Source: Caenorhabditis elegans (lineage: Eukaryota; Nematoda; Chromadorea; Rhabditida; Rhabditidae). From it: a stretch of 64,000 nucleotides of DNA. Made by a program: the position numbers and the translations under genes. Below are positions 12,348 through 23,525 of this stretch, piece after piece (within the stretch, counting starts at the first letter, position 1; every line of letters begins with the position of its first letter). The notes under the pieces are model-generated. The model worked only from the letters and a program-made list of their open reading frames with translations, ran no database searches and was not told where the DNA came from. The stretch lies in the NCBI RefSeq assembly GCF_000002985.6, contig NC_003282.8:8804001-8868000 (forward strand), written 5' to 3'.

Positions 12348-14373
12348 ATGAGGCTCACATTGCTGCTTCTTGCAGTAGTTTTAGCCTACGTGGCAGCTCA
12401 GGGTAAGAATTTTTATTAGGTACTTTTATTTAGTTATTTGCTTTGCTTTTCTAAAAGAATTTCAAATCGATTATTTTCTGCACGAAGTTGTGTTTTCTTT
12501 AAGTTTCTAACGCAACAATTCTAAAACATAACATTTTTGAAAGGAAAATTTACAATGATTTTGTGCTTAACATCACATTAAACACATTTGCAAATTTTGC
12601 TCACTTGCACTATCTCACACATCACAAAGTTTAACAGGATCCCCAGGTCGTCAAGGTATAAGCGGTGATTCAGGTGATGGTCTCTTTGGTGGATCTGATG
12701 CTGGAAGTGGAATCGGTTCATCTGGAGGATGGGGAGGATCTGATGCAAGTGCTGGAGCATCTGCAGGAGGAACAGGTGGCGGACGAGGTGGTGGTCGTGG
12801 AGGATCTGGAGGAGGACGCGGAGGTGGTAGCGGTGGTGGACGAGGAGGATCAGGAGGCGCAGGAGCTGGAGGATCTGGAAGTGGATCAGGTAAGGGGATT
12901 GCGGAATTCATGCACGGGCCTCACCTACTTTTTTCGGAGTTTTCACATCTCCCACCTCCTGAGTGAAACACATCTCATTTTAACCTTTAAAATATTGGAA
13001 TTAAATTATTATACATACGAAAAAACACAGTATGATCATCGTCTTGTTATCTCATCACGTCTTACGAATGTTCAATGATTTTAGGTGGTTGGGGAGGCCA
13101 AGACGGTGGAAGTAGTGCTGGAGGATGGGGAGGATCACAAGGAGGCTCACAAGGTGGATCATCCGGTGGATGGGGAGGATCAAGTAGAAGTGATTCTGGA
13201 TCCGGCCAAGGAGGATGGGGTGGACAACAAGGTTTGTGGGAAAAACATACAATATTGATTTTCAAAAAATTGATTGATTTCTATTTTTGAGAAAACTAAA
13301 GTTCAATGAATTTTGAAATTTTGAAGGTTATATGAAATTTAAACTATTTCAGGAGGCAACTCAAACGCCGGTGGATGGGGAGGCTCTCAAGGTGGCCAAA
13401 ATGGTGGAGGTGGAAGAGGAGGATCCGGTGGTCAAGGCGGATGGGGAGGAAGCCAAGATGGCGGATCTCAAGGTGGATGGGGAGGACAGAATGGAGGAGG
13501 ACAAGGTGGCAATCAAGGAGGTGGTGGTGGACGAGGAGGAAATCAAGGAGGTGAACAAGGTGAGTGATTTTATTATATTTTTGAATAAAAAGAAAAAGAA
13601 ACAGAGATATAGAGTTGGGGCAAGAGGAGCTAAGAATTTGAAAACTTCACATTCGATGAGAGTGGGGAAGTGTGACTTGGAAAACCAAATAAGGTGATGC
13701 AAGTTTACCATCACAGTAAAGAACTTGTGAATAGGTTGATGAAAAGTTGAAAATCGTTTCAAAAAACATGCATAATTGATCACAATCTTCCAGGTGGATG
13801 GGGAGGACAAGGCGGATCACAAGGTGGCTCCCAAGGTGGTTCCCAAGGTGGATGGGGTAACCAAGGAGGTCAACAAGGAGGTTAGTGTTATCTTTTAATA
13901 TATGTATAAAAACATTTCAACATTTAGGAGGTCGCGGTGGACAACAAGGTCCAGGAGGTTGGGGAGGCGGCGGAAGAGGAGGCGGATGGGGAGGTAAGAG
14001 TTGATTTTACTTTGCATTGAATTCATTATTACTCACATCACGTTATGTATCACATTGTTTTTTTCTTGGAAATCGAAATATTCGGGAAATTGATTCACTT
14101 TTTCACTACTAATTCAGGTCATGGTGGTGTTGGATGGGGTGGTAGAGGTGATGGTGAGTTGGAGTGTTTAGCAACCTTTGTTACCATAAACAGCTCATTA
14201 ATTGTTTTATGTTAATTCGTTATAACCTTGTACATTCTCGTTTTTTTTTTAAATAACCCAAATTAATTTTTCCCCGATTTTATAATTTTGCAAATATTAT
14301 TCCAGGATGGGGACGTGGATCCCGCTGGGGATGGGGACGCCCATCATGGGGTGGATGGGGACGTGGATGGTAA
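12348..14373 (+). CDS. Glycine/tryptophan-rich secreted protein, 8 exons, 305 aa
   Basis: Exons are 12348-12402, 12638-12889, 13085-13231, 13353-13559, 13794-13880, 13928-13993, 14118-14153 and 14306-14373. All seven introns are phase 1 and interrupt a glycine codon. Exon 1 encodes a signal peptide (MRLTLLLLAVVLAYVAAQG). The mature part is low complexity: GGRGGG and GGSGGG runs first, then many GGWGGS/GGWGGQ and QGGSQGG units, ending in a Trp/Arg/Gly tail (GWGRPSWGGWGRGW). This fits the nematode glycine-rich secreted proteins, a loose class that includes cuticle-associated and antimicrobial-type peptides; which of these it is cannot be told. A spliced-leader acceptor ends at 12334, just before ATCAAAAATG, and an AATAAA lies at 14495-14500. 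The exon chain is unambiguous because every join keeps the glycine pattern. Confidence 0.9.
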
Positions 14374-14494
14374 ATGTCTTCAATATCAACTTTAATTTCA
14401 AACTAACTGCAATTGACACCTCAATCAAGTTTTGATTCGGAATCCCTAATGTATTACCTTTTTGTTTTGCAATACTTTTTGGCAAAAGTACTAT

Positions 14495-14500
14495 AATAAA
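14495..14500 (+). terminator. PolyA signal of the Gly/Trp-rich gene
   Basis: AATAAA lies about 120 bases after the stop codon at 14371-14373. Confidence 0.7.
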
Positions 14501-14792
14501 ATCGTTGTTTTTTCTTGTTTAATTTGTTTGCTTGATATAATATATTTATAAATGTTACCTTCTCATAGTTTCCAAGACGTCATTATTGTTTTGCAATCTC
14601 CTGTTTCCTGTATTTTTCTATATACGACCGCCACTAGCAGTTGGTAATACCCAACGGTCTCTACGTCATCTATGTTATTCTAGCCTGCTGTCTGCCTACC
14701 TGTCTTCCTACTCATTTCCTATTCACCATTGTCTCCCTTAACCTCTTCCTAAAACTCAAAGCGGTTTCTTTTGACTTACTATTAGAAAAATT

Positions 14793-15089
14793 ATGAGGCC
14801 GCAAAGAAATAGCAGAGAAGATCAACTACAGGAACAACTAAATAAAATCAAACGGGAATTGGACAACTACAAGTGAGTTGACATTGCGTTCAATGTTTAA
14901 TGGGAAACTTCCAGACTTGAAAATTTTCTGTTGAAAGAAGAATTAATCATTTCTCAAAGTGCCATTCTGTTTGTGGACGATCAAAATAAGAAACTTGTGA
15001 AAAAGTGCCAAACTCTGAAGAAAAATGGAAAGCCTAAAAGAATGGGAATACTGGGATCTTTTACAAATTGGATTAAGTCTTTGTTTTGA
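14793..15089 (+). CDS. 84-aa coiled-coil protein, 2 exons
   Basis: Exons 14793-14872 and 14915-15089 join in phase 2 across a 42-base intron (GTGAGT...TTCCAG). The N-terminal half is charged and heptad-like (REDQLQEQLNKIKRELDNYK continuing LENFLLKEEL). The C-terminus is basic and then hydrophobic (MGILGSFTNWIKSLF), suggesting membrane or partner binding. The size and short coiled coil do not match a family I know. The ATG follows ACTATTAG, a possible trans-splice acceptor. AATAAA sequences lie around 15117-15125. The clean splice and helical protein make this a credible small gene. Confidence 0.72.
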
Positions 15090-16355
15090 AATTATACAGT
15101 TTTCTATATAACGTTAAATAAAATAAATTAATACATCCATTTGAAAAAATTGCTAACGAGTAAAAGTATTCGGTATAATGTTTGTGAAGTAAGCAGTTTT
15201 TCAATTCTATTTGCTACTGTTCAAAATCCGTAAATTTGTAAAACTGCGAGAATAAAAGGTATTTGAATTTTATTGTGCTTGCAAATAGTTCTAATTAGAA
15301 ATGAAAAATCTTGTCCTTTTTTTTTTTGAAAATTCCAGATATGCGCGAAAATAAAGTTTTAAAACTTTCGCATCTATAATGCACTTTAGCTGTTCCTTGG
15401 ATCATAAAAGTTAGCATATCTGATGCTCTGATTTTCTCTTGCATTATATTCCGGGATTACTGTGATTTCTTCTCACACTTTCAATATGTTATTCTCACCA
15501 GATTGCCATCAACCATTCCATCTAAAGAAGAAAAGAGCCTACTGCCGGCTGCTGACCTTCTCCATCTTTTCTCCCTCTGTATATCTCTAAACGTTCTCGT
15601 TGGTGCAAAGATGTTTGATTATCGACCCACCAAGAAGAACAAGGTGACCCGCACTCACTGCCCCAAGCCCTGTTCTTAATGATTTGCAAATAATTGCACA
15701 TCACGCGGTCATCAACTCTCGCATACACGATCTCATTCATCTCAGTTTCGCGCATTATTTTGTATTAGTCGTAAAGTGCTAATGTTTATTGTTTTATTTT
15801 GGGTCTAATAAATATCCAAATAACAGATTAAAAAACCTCAACAGAGCAATTGATCAGAGAAACTTTTAACTTCACATAAATGTGTTAACTATTTATTTTT
15901 TTTAATTAAAATGTAGAAGTTCAAGAAGGAAACCTTTCTGTATAATCCGAACGTATAGGTAATTTTTTTTTGTTTCATCCACTTATGAAATTCTCTAATT
16001 ATTTGTGTAAACATCTTACCGTTTTCGATCGAGGCTTAAAATCACATCTGCCACATCTTTTCTTTTTAAACAGAATCTGGTCTTTTTGGTTCTGTCTGTA
16101 CGCCGTACAGGACACCTGTCCCATAATCTTGTATGTATGTTCATTAAAATTCTATTTGCATTTCCAATGCAATCCTATTTTTGTGTCACTCAGTATTTTT
16201 TGGGAATCTCTGGGTTTTGTTGTTCTAATTAGTACTCTCATCATAACTTTTTAGAAAAAAATCATTTTGCAAATATTTTGTATGCTTTGAATATTTTCTA
16301 CTTCTTTTCCAATAGCTTTCAATTAAACTTAAAAAATTACAGAATCAAGTCAACA
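15090..16355. other. Intergenic region with one weak peptide frame
   Basis: The first part is 3' flank. A more GC-rich block at 15480-15760 is open on both strands: on the plus strand a frame of about 65 codons ends at TAA 15677-15679 and contains a short ATG-initiated peptide (from 15611), and on the minus strand a 77-codon frame runs from 15755 to 15522. Neither has splice or initiation support strong enough to call. The remainder is AT-rich and shows nothing. Confidence 0.4.
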
Positions 16356-17164
16356 ATGTCGAACATTTCTGAGACTGCCATAAAAAACAACAATAATCAG
16401 GAACTAGGGTTAGTATTTTTGCTATTAAATTTATATCTTTGCTGATCGATGGTCCATTTGCTATTTGGTGGTCCATAATTTAGATTTTTTTAATAATAGA
16501 ACCAAAATTTTATGAATAAAGAATACTTTAAACAAACTTAGTAGAACTTGTAGCACACAAAAATAAGCACACAATTGTCGTGAAATGTACCTTACTATTG
16601 CATACAAATTTTAGTGGTGCCACAAAGAGAAACGAAAATGATGCCACTACGTTTACAATGCCAATAGGAATCCAAGAGAAATTGGAGATTTTAAAGAAGC
16701 AAGATGTCCAACTCCAAGAAGCTCTTGACATGGAGCTGAAGTTTCTGGACACCAACGAGAAATTATTTGTCAAGACTTTACATGATGCTCAAAAGTTCCA
16801 CCAAGAGCCCACTACTTCGTTTGCAGACGAATTGGAGGAGAGTGTATTGTGCGAGTCAGAATCAGAATCCGATGCTTTGGATGAATCAGAGTCAGAAGAC
16901 TCTGTAGTCAACGAATACGTGAAAGAGAGTGACGATGAAGAGGATGACGAGGACAAGGAAGAATATGAAGATGAAGAAGGCAAATCAATAATTGAAAAAG
17001 AAGCCCTCACAATCAGCCCCAACTCATGTAATTCAAAGCACACCAGAAACGTCACCAAAACGAGTCAAAGTTTTAACGTTTTGGTATGTATTCTGGTCTT
17101 GGGACTGTACATTGGATCGTGGCTGCTTTTTGGACTTCCAAAACAAGAATCCCGGGAACTCTAA
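16356..17164 (+). CDS. Tail-anchored acidic coiled-coil protein, 200 aa
   Basis: Exons 16356-16408 and 16615-17164 join in phase 2. The ATG follows a TTACAG acceptor (ending 16342), a likely trans-splice site. The order along the protein is a short polar N-terminus, a helical segment (IQEKLEILKKQDVQLQEALD), a strongly acidic Ser/Glu/Asp region at roughly residues 90-150 (ESESESDALDESESED and EEDDEDKEEYEDEEG), and a C-terminal hydrophobic segment (VLVCILVLGLYIGSWLLFG) followed by a short polar tail. That layout indicates a tail-anchored membrane protein with its acidic part in the cytosol. An apparent GTATGT donor occurs just before the hydrophobic segment, but reading through gives a sensible membrane anchor, so I prefer no splice there. 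The family is not recognised. Confidence 0.8.
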
Positions 17165-17530
17165 TTTCGTTTAATTGTTTTTTTGTTGATTTGTCACCTG
17201 AAGTTGTGTTTTCAAATGATTACAAAAATTTTTTGCACCAGTCACTTTTAAAGTTTTTATTGAAACAGCTTGCCAAGTAACACATTATTTTTGGGTGCTT
17301 AAATTCAATTGGAGGGAAATGGTATTTAAAATTTTTGAACCTCAAAAGCACACTAAAATACGTGTTTATTGTAACGTGATTGTTTTAAAAAAGGTTTTTC
17401 CACGTTTTCACATTTTTCAAAAAAAAATGGGAGGGGGAGGCAATTTGAATCAATTTTATTTCTCAATTTCCCTAATTCGTGTGTCGTTCGGAAGCGATTT
17501 GTTAAAAGAAAACAGAATCGATTCAAAGAA

Positions 17531-18800
17531 ATGGGAGCAAATGGAATGTGAGTTTGGGTGTGAGTTGTCTTTTTAGTTTAATAAAATCTAATTTAAAACA
17601 TCAGTATATCTAGAGAATCACAGTACCAAAAGCTACAAACATATCATTTTCAGAGATTCGGAAAAGTTTCGCAAGCAATTGTCTCATTTGTTCACAACTT
17701 CTTCTCCAAAATGCCCCAGTTTGTCAAAAAACTTTCGTGGTCGTCAGATATCAAAAGGCTTTGTCCCATCATTGTTACAATCTAATAATGCATTTGAAAT
17801 CAATGTTAAAGACATCAAAATAACTACGTCAGTAACAATGGAAGGTGTTACTCATCATTACTCGGTTAGCTGGATGGATGTTGAGAAGGCTGAAAAAGAT
17901 ATGTCAAGCTCCGGATCTGATGAACCTGGTATTAATGTCAAAAAGGCAGAGTCGATTAAAAAAATTGAAGAAGGGTTCAAAACTGGAAGTTAGTTAATAG
18001 GTGATTTTGAGCCCGTTGTATAATTGAACGTTCAGAAATAAAATGCGACGGTCCTTGCGGAAAATTGGTCAATATCAATGAGGTGGCACAGTTTGGATGT
18101 GATCATCTTATTTGTGATAGTTGTCGCCAATCCCAGAAAAGCGCTACTCTCTTCGATGGTAAGTATGAGGGTAAATAAAATATCATTAATGCTCGACAAT
18201 TATAAACTCGCTATCAATTCAGGATCTCCGGGCTGTTGCAATTCTGAATGTTTGGCAAAGGCAGAGACTGATGGGTTGAAACTTCGATCCGGTAGACGAA
18301 TAGACTCTACGAAATCTTCTGTTTCACTCAGATCTGTGAGTTTATGTATGTTCATTTTAATGACTTACACAAGATGAATCCACGCATTTCTTTTTTCAGT
18401 AGATTCAATTTAGTTTTTCAGAACGATGGTCCCTGGGAAGTACTTCACGTTCATGTATCTATTGTGAAAAAGTGGACAGGTAAATTATACCGCACTCAGT
18501 TGGACTATGAGTTCTCTTCGCAAACACGTGTAGCTGAGCTGGCAAAAACGTTAGAAGCATTCAAGTAAGTAAACTACTGAATATCACTGAATATCCCTCC
18601 CAAAATACTGTAATTTAAGGGATATAATATCATCCGGTCGTTCATACTACAGTATGTGCAAGCCCCGCTCATACAAAGATCTTCATCCAATCGCTATTAT
18701 TGACACAAACCTTCGCTTCTATCACTTATCTGGCTACAAACCATTAAATGGTGGAAAGTTGTACATTTTAATAACTGGACAAGGAGTTCTTCTTAAATGA
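17531..18800 (+). CDS. RING-like zinc-finger protein, 6 exons, 303 aa
   Basis: Exons are 17531-17547, 17654-17988, 18036-18158, 18223-18335, 18422-18564 and 18620-18800, with phases 2, 1, 1, 0 and 2 all consistent. The middle of the protein has a Cys/His cluster: CDGPCGK, then FGCDHLICDSC, then GCCNSEC, spaced like a RING or treble-clef zinc finger. The N-terminal region (about residues 1-117) is mixed, with a TTSVTMEGVTHHYSVSW stretch. The C-terminal ~110 residues form a beta-rich domain (EVLHVHVSIVKKWTG, YRTQLDYEF, GGKLYILITGQGVLL). RING fingers often serve as ubiquitin ligases, but that is inference here, since the last metal pair is atypical. The 17-base first exon is tiny, and a different start cannot be excluded. 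AATAAA lies at 18855-18860. Confidence 0.8.
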
Positions 18801-18854
18801 TGATTGAACACTTCTATCATTTTTTCACGTGAATTCTGATGATGTCTTGAGTTG

Positions 18855-18860
18855 AATAAA
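18855..18860 (+). terminator. PolyA signal of the RING-like gene
   Basis: AATAAA lies 55 bases after the stop codon at 18798-18800. It is about 95 bases from the left end of the collagen palindrome, whose gene converges on it. Confidence 0.6.
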
Positions 18861-18980
18861 GCTGTTTTTGGTTTTTTGAATACATATTTCAGGGTTTTGT
18901 GGCAATAACCCAACTTGTAAAATCTATAATAAGTGACGCATGGAAACAAAGAACACATTAAATTGATGAATAGAGAATAT

Positions 18981-18986
18981 TTTATT
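18981..18986 (-). terminator. PolyA signal of the left palindrome collagen
   Basis: AATAAA reads on the minus strand about 20 bases after the stop codon. The mirror copy lies at 21992-21997. Confidence 0.7.
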
Positions 18987-19005
18987 GTTGAATTTCTCAT
19001 AACAT

Positions 19006-20164
19006 TTAACGGCGAGTTCCGTCCTCGAAGAAGACTCCTCCGTCGATGGCGCAGTACTTTGGACAGATTCCCTTCTCTCCGGCACCTCCGGAAGTTCCAG
19101 CTTGTCCTGGGGCTCCTGGGTTTCCGTCGGCTCCTGGGGCTCCTGGGTTTCCATTTGGTCCCTTTGGTCCTGGGGCTCCTGGTTGTCCATCGTGTCCTGG
19201 CTGTCCTGGGGCTCCTGGTGGTCCTTGTGGTCCGGCTGGTCCAGCTGGTCCTGGTGCTCCTGGTGTAATTGGCTCGGATGGAGCGTCTTGTCCTGGCTGT
19301 CCTGGGGCTCCTGGGGCTCCTGGGTTTCCGTTTGGTCCAGATGGTCCCTTGTTTCCTGGGGCTCCTGGTTGTCCGTCGTTTCCTGGGGCTCCTGGGTTTC
19401 CGTTGGCTCCGGCATCTCCGGCTGGTCCTGCTGGTCCTGGGGCTCCAGCTGGTCCGGCTGGGCATGGCTTGCATGGTGGTGGGGTAATTGGCTCACATGG
19501 TTGCTGTGGTGGGCGTCCTGGGTTTCCTGGAAGTCCTGGTGCTCCTGGCTTTCCTGGGCGTCCTGGCTTTCCTGGGGTTCCAGCTGGTCCAGCGGCTCCT
19601 GGAAGGCAGCAAGCGTCGCAACCTCCAGCAGAGGCAGATCCTCCGGTGACTCCAGCATCATATCCAGCTTGACGGGCGGTACGGTTTCCAGATGGGATGG
19701 CCTTAAGGTGGTTGACCTCGGACCAGATATCCTTGGCGGATCCCTTGCAGAAATTGATCTCGGAGTGCATGGTTCTCTTCACATGGTGGACATAGTTGTA
19801 CACCATTGGAAGAGTGACGCACACCTGAAAAATTGTATTTAGATAATGTTTTAAATAATTTGGTTTTAAGAGTTTTAAGAGAGAACACGTTATATCTAGA
19901 AATGACGAATCGTTCTCACAACTAAAAAGGTTTTTAAAAAATTTTACAGTTTCAGTGAATGTATATGGGAATCATTGCTACCTAGTTACGGTTCAGTAAC
20001 TAGAACACAATAATCGAATTAGTGTTCGTTTGTTTACCAATCAGCTTATAGTTTTTACAGATATCTAGAATTATAGAACTAACCGAGATAACGGCGACGA
20101 CGGAGAAGGCGACGGCCGAGTAGGCGACGAAGCGGTAAGCTTTAATACGTTGTTCGAGATCCAT
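19006..20164 (-). CDS. Cuticle collagen, left copy of the inverted pair, 299 aa
   Basis: Exon 1 is 20164-20084 and exon 2 is 19824-19006, joined in phase 0. The protein has the nematode cuticle-collagen plan. It begins with a short N-terminus ([12 protein letters not shown]), a hydrophobic segment ([19 protein letters not shown]), and a conserved stretch ending [16 protein letters not shown] subtilisin-type site (RTAR, about residues 72-75) and a CDACC cysteine cluster follow. Gly-X-Y tracts come next, split by a cysteine-bearing break ([14 protein letters not shown]), and the C-terminal cysteines (ICPKYC) lead to DGTRR. It would be secreted by hypodermis and assembled into cuticle trimers. 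The protein is identical to that of the right copy. The codon bias is extreme (CCA, GGA), as expected for a highly expressed collagen. I do not assign a gene number. Confidence 0.95.
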
Positions 20165-20199
20165 GTTGGAAACTGAAGATTCTCAACCTACCACTACCC

Positions 20200-20206
20200 T
20201 TTTATA
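20200..20206 (-). promoter_or_regulatory. TATA box of the left palindrome collagen
   Basis: TATAAAA reads on the minus strand 36 bases before the start codon. It sits inside the duplicated promoter block and mirrors 20772-20778. Confidence 0.75.
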
Positions 20207-20246
20207 CATTTTTCTACCCTTTACAGAAGGGGCGGCCATTTCTACA

Positions 20247-20731
20247 TACTTCTACACACATTGCAAGATCTTAGTGGCATGATCTTGTATCACGTAACCT
20301 TCTGTCTTCTGAATTTCCTATTTGACTAGTTCCTAGTTCCTACCTAAACTCTATCGCTCATCAATTAATCTGTCCCTGTAGAAAAGAAAAGGCCTTGAGA
20401 TGTTTTCCCTCTGAATTTTCTTCTAATAAGCTGCGAAAAGTGTCGCATCAAAAATCGGCTAACCTTGACGGAGGAAGATTCGGCAGAGATAATTCTGATC
20501 AAATCTTCCGCTTTTTCTCGCTAATTTCTCTAACCTAACTGTGCTATCTCATTATTTTTTGTTAAGAAGAAGATGCCCGTTTACGTTTACGTTTTACGTT
20601 TACACCACCACTGTCGCGCCACCATCACAATCGACCTTGCCAATCAATTTTTTCATTATTCTCTTCCTCCTTTTTGCTTCGTTTTTTCTATCCTTTCATC
20701 TAACACAGACACAAACACAAGGTTGTAAACC
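20247..20731. other. Unique 485-bp spacer between the divergent collagen genes
   Basis: The spacer shows no arm-to-arm similarity, so each gene has its own distal promoter half but an identical proximal half. A short direct repeat of TTTACG units occurs at about 20578-20605. No coding sequence is supported; the 84-codon plus-strand frame here is chance. Confidence 0.7.
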
Positions 20732-20771
20732 TGTAGAAATGGCCGCCCCTTCTGTAAAGGGTAGAAAAATG

Positions 20772-20778
20772 TATAAAA
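20772..20778 (+). promoter_or_regulatory. TATA box of the right palindrome collagen
   Basis: TATAAAA lies 36 bases before the ATG, inside the duplicated block, with AAAAATG upstream and GGGTAGTGGTAGG downstream. Confidence 0.75.
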
Positions 20779-20813
20779 GGGTAGTGGTAGGTTGAGAATC
20801 TTCAGTTTCCAAC

Positions 20814-21972
20814 ATGGATCTCGAACAACGTATTAAAGCTTACCGCTTCGTCGCCTACTCGGCCGTCGCCTTCTCCGTCGTCGCCGTTATCTCGGTTAGT
20901 TCTATAATTCTAGATATCTGTAAAAACTATAAGCTGATTGGTAAACAAACGAACACTAATTCGATTATTGTGTTCTAGTTACTGAACCGTAACTAGGTAG
21001 CAATGATTCCCATATACATTCACTGAAACTGTAAAATTTTTTAAAAACCTTTTTAGTTGTGAGAACGATTCGCCATTTCTAGATATAACGTGTTCTCTCT
21101 TAAAACTCTTAAAACCAAATTATTTAAAACATTATCTAAATACAATTTTTCAGGTGTGCGTCACTCTTCCAATGGTGTACAACTATGTCCACCATGTGAA
21201 GAGAACCATGCACTCCGAGATCAATTTCTGCAAGGGATCCGCCAAGGATATCTGGTCCGAGGTCAACCACCTTAAGGCCATCCCATCTGGAAACCGTACC
21301 GCCCGTCAAGCTGGATATGATGCTGGAGTCACCGGAGGATCTGCCTCTGCTGGAGGTTGCGACGCTTGCTGCCTTCCAGGAGCCGCTGGACCAGCTGGAA
21401 CCCCAGGAAAGCCAGGACGCCCAGGAAAGCCAGGAGCACCAGGACTTCCAGGAAACCCAGGACGCCCACCACAGCAACCATGTGAGCCAATTACCCCACC
21501 ACCATGCAAGCCATGCCCAGCCGGACCAGCTGGAGCCCCAGGACCAGCAGGACCAGCCGGAGATGCCGGAGCCAACGGAAACCCAGGAGCCCCAGGAAAC
21601 GACGGACAACCAGGAGCCCCAGGAAACAAGGGACCATCTGGACCAAACGGAAACCCAGGAGCCCCAGGAGCCCCAGGACAGCCAGGACAAGACGCTCCAT
21701 CCGAGCCAATTACACCAGGAGCACCAGGACCAGCTGGACCAGCCGGACCACAAGGACCACCAGGAGCCCCAGGACAGCCAGGACACGATGGACAACCAGG
21801 AGCCCCAGGACCAAAGGGACCAAATGGAAACCCAGGAGCCCCAGGAGCCGACGGAAACCCAGGAGCCCCAGGACAAGCTGGAACTTCCGGAGGTGCCGGA
21901 GAGAAGGGAATCTGTCCAAAGTACTGCGCCATCGACGGAGGAGTCTTCTTCGAGGACGGAACTCGCCGTTAA
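20814..21972 (+). CDS. Cuticle collagen, right copy of the inverted pair, 299 aa
   Basis: Exon 1 is 20814-20894 and exon 2 is 21154-21972, phase 0, with a 259-base intron. The 299-residue product is identical to that of the left copy, with the same signal-anchor, RTAR processing site, interrupted Gly-X-Y domain and paired cysteines. It is transcribed away from its partner out of the shared spacer, so the two promoters lie back to back, about 565 bases apart from TATA box to TATA box. The first codon of exon 2 is GTG, which is internal and not a start. Its AATAAA is at 21992-21997. Confidence 0.95.
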
Positions 21973-21991
21973 ATTTTATGAGAAATTCAAC

Positions 21992-21997
21992 AATAAA
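21992..21997 (+). terminator. PolyA signal of the right palindrome collagen
   Basis: AATAAA lies 20 bases after the stop codon, in the preserved 3' part of the arm. Confidence 0.7.
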
Positions 21998-23080
21998 ATA
22001 TTCTCTATTCATCAATTTAATGTGTTTTTTTGTTCAACTTCAGAGAAAATAACTAATTCAGAACAAGAAAATTTCGTCACTAGTAATTACGCAGCAAGAA
22101 TAACGATTCCATAGATACACAATTATTCTGTACAAAATATTTATTAGTTTTAGTATAAAGAAACAATATTCTTAAAAATGCTCCTAGTTCGAAATTTGGA
22201 ATGGTTTATCGAATTATTACAATGACCTGAAAAGCCTAGAATTTATGCTATCAGTAATGCTGATTTTTCAGAAGAACTGATGAGCTTAATAGACACAAAT
22301 GCCTTTTGAAAATAGAAAGAGAACTGTGTTTCATGGGTTACCAAACTTAGTAAATTTTCTTCTCGATGCTGTTTGATCTATCTTGACCCAAAAACTTTAG
22401 TAAGACAGAAATTATTTTAACAAAAATATCAGTTGTGTGCTTTGCTTTTTTACATCGTGCTCTCATGTACTGACAGACAATGAGACGTGTTCTTATAACG
22501 TTTTGTTCACAGTTTTCAATGCTTACTTTAACTTTTCTGAATACACACCGCACAGAAAACTAATGATTTAAAATGGCCTACATGAAGAGTTCCAAAACAG
22601 AAAATAAAAATTGAAAAGTCATGTTTTTTCATGCCAAAATAGTCATTTGGTTATTTTTACCATCGATTTCTTTTTTGTAATTAATATCCGTATTTAATGT
22701 CACTAATATTTCACCGAGCTCTCCCATTATTTGGCCCATACACTATGTCAATGGTCACCGCGAAAGTGAAATGCGCCACCGCAAACGAATGTGCGTCAGC
22801 AGAAAATCAATAACGCGGGTGCCGTGTTGGTCGACGTGTCTCTCGAAAGGAACTAATTCGAACCAGTTTTTTGTAGAATTTCGTGTTAAAACTTCATTTT
22901 TGATTCTTCAGGAATTAAATTGCACGTAGATTTGTAACTGTTTTAAGTCGTTTCATATATTCTTCCTTATGTTTCAAATTTAGTTATATAACCTATATTT
23001 AAATTGCTGTATTAATTCACAGTGCTAGCCAAAGAAGCAACCTTTTTTGGTTTTTGATATTGTTGAGAATGATTAAAATG

Positions 23081-23128
23081 AATTCCGAAACTATTTCCGA
23101 AACTAATTCAGAAGCTAATTCAGAAGCA
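23081..23128 (+). repeat. Four-copy 12-bp tandem repeat inside a 29-codon ORF
   Basis: Four imperfect 12-base units (AATTCCGAAACT to AATTCAGAAGCA) occur in tandem. They lie in frame with an ATG at 23078 and encode NSET/ISET/NSEA/NSEA, then the frame stops at 23167. It is probably a minisatellite. Confidence 0.6.
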
Positions 23129-23525
23129 AATTATTTTTACTTTTGTATACTTGTTCAAATAAGTTAATTATATTCACTAGTACCAAAAAAAGCGGAATTT
23201 CTAGAGTATATTATTATTATAGTTAAAAAATGAAACAGTAAATGAAAATTATTTTACTTCAGCAACCTTTAAATACAAAAATAAATATTTTGTTAGTTAT
23301 ACTTCTGATAACTAGGTTACGAGTTATACTTTTGAATAATTTGCAACATTATCAAAAAACTGAAAGTGAATATATTTTTGGCATGCTCCTTATACCTAAT
23401 CAGTTTATTAACTTTAAAAAACGATTTTTCATCCATTATAAGACTTCTCAAGTAGTGTCGGAAGATTAAAAAATTTTAGAAAAAAAAGGATGTGTTCGGA
23501 AAACTTTTTGAAAAAAAAACGTGAG

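Larger units (their letters stand above)
18952..20246 (-). repeat. Left arm of a 1,295-bp inverted duplication
   Basis: This arm is the reverse complement of 20732-22026, with paired positions summing to 40978 and no gap. It spans the proximal promoter, both exons, the intron and the polyA signal of a collagen gene. I found two differences: one in the intron (a GATTCGTCATT versus GATTCGCCATT pair) and one four bases past the stop (TAAATG versus TAAATT). The coding sequences appear identical. Confidence 0.95.
20732..22026 (+). repeat. Right arm of the 1,295-bp inverted duplication
   Basis: This is the mirror of 18952-20246. It begins at TGTAGAAATGGCCGCC and ends at ATTTAATGTGTT, beyond which the two flanks diverge. 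The near identity includes the intron, which argues for recent duplication or continuing gene conversion. Confidence 0.95.

Noticed and set aside
16356..18800. Operon linking the tail-anchored and RING-like genes
   Set aside because: The gap of about 370 bases, the lack of a clear polyA signal for the first gene and the lack of an SL2-type acceptor before the second ATG give no support.
19046..19842. Long open frames of 208-246 codons on the opposite strand and other frames of both collagen genes
   Set aside because: They are shadows of the Gly-Pro repeat codons (GGA/CCA) and have no independent start, splice or composition support.
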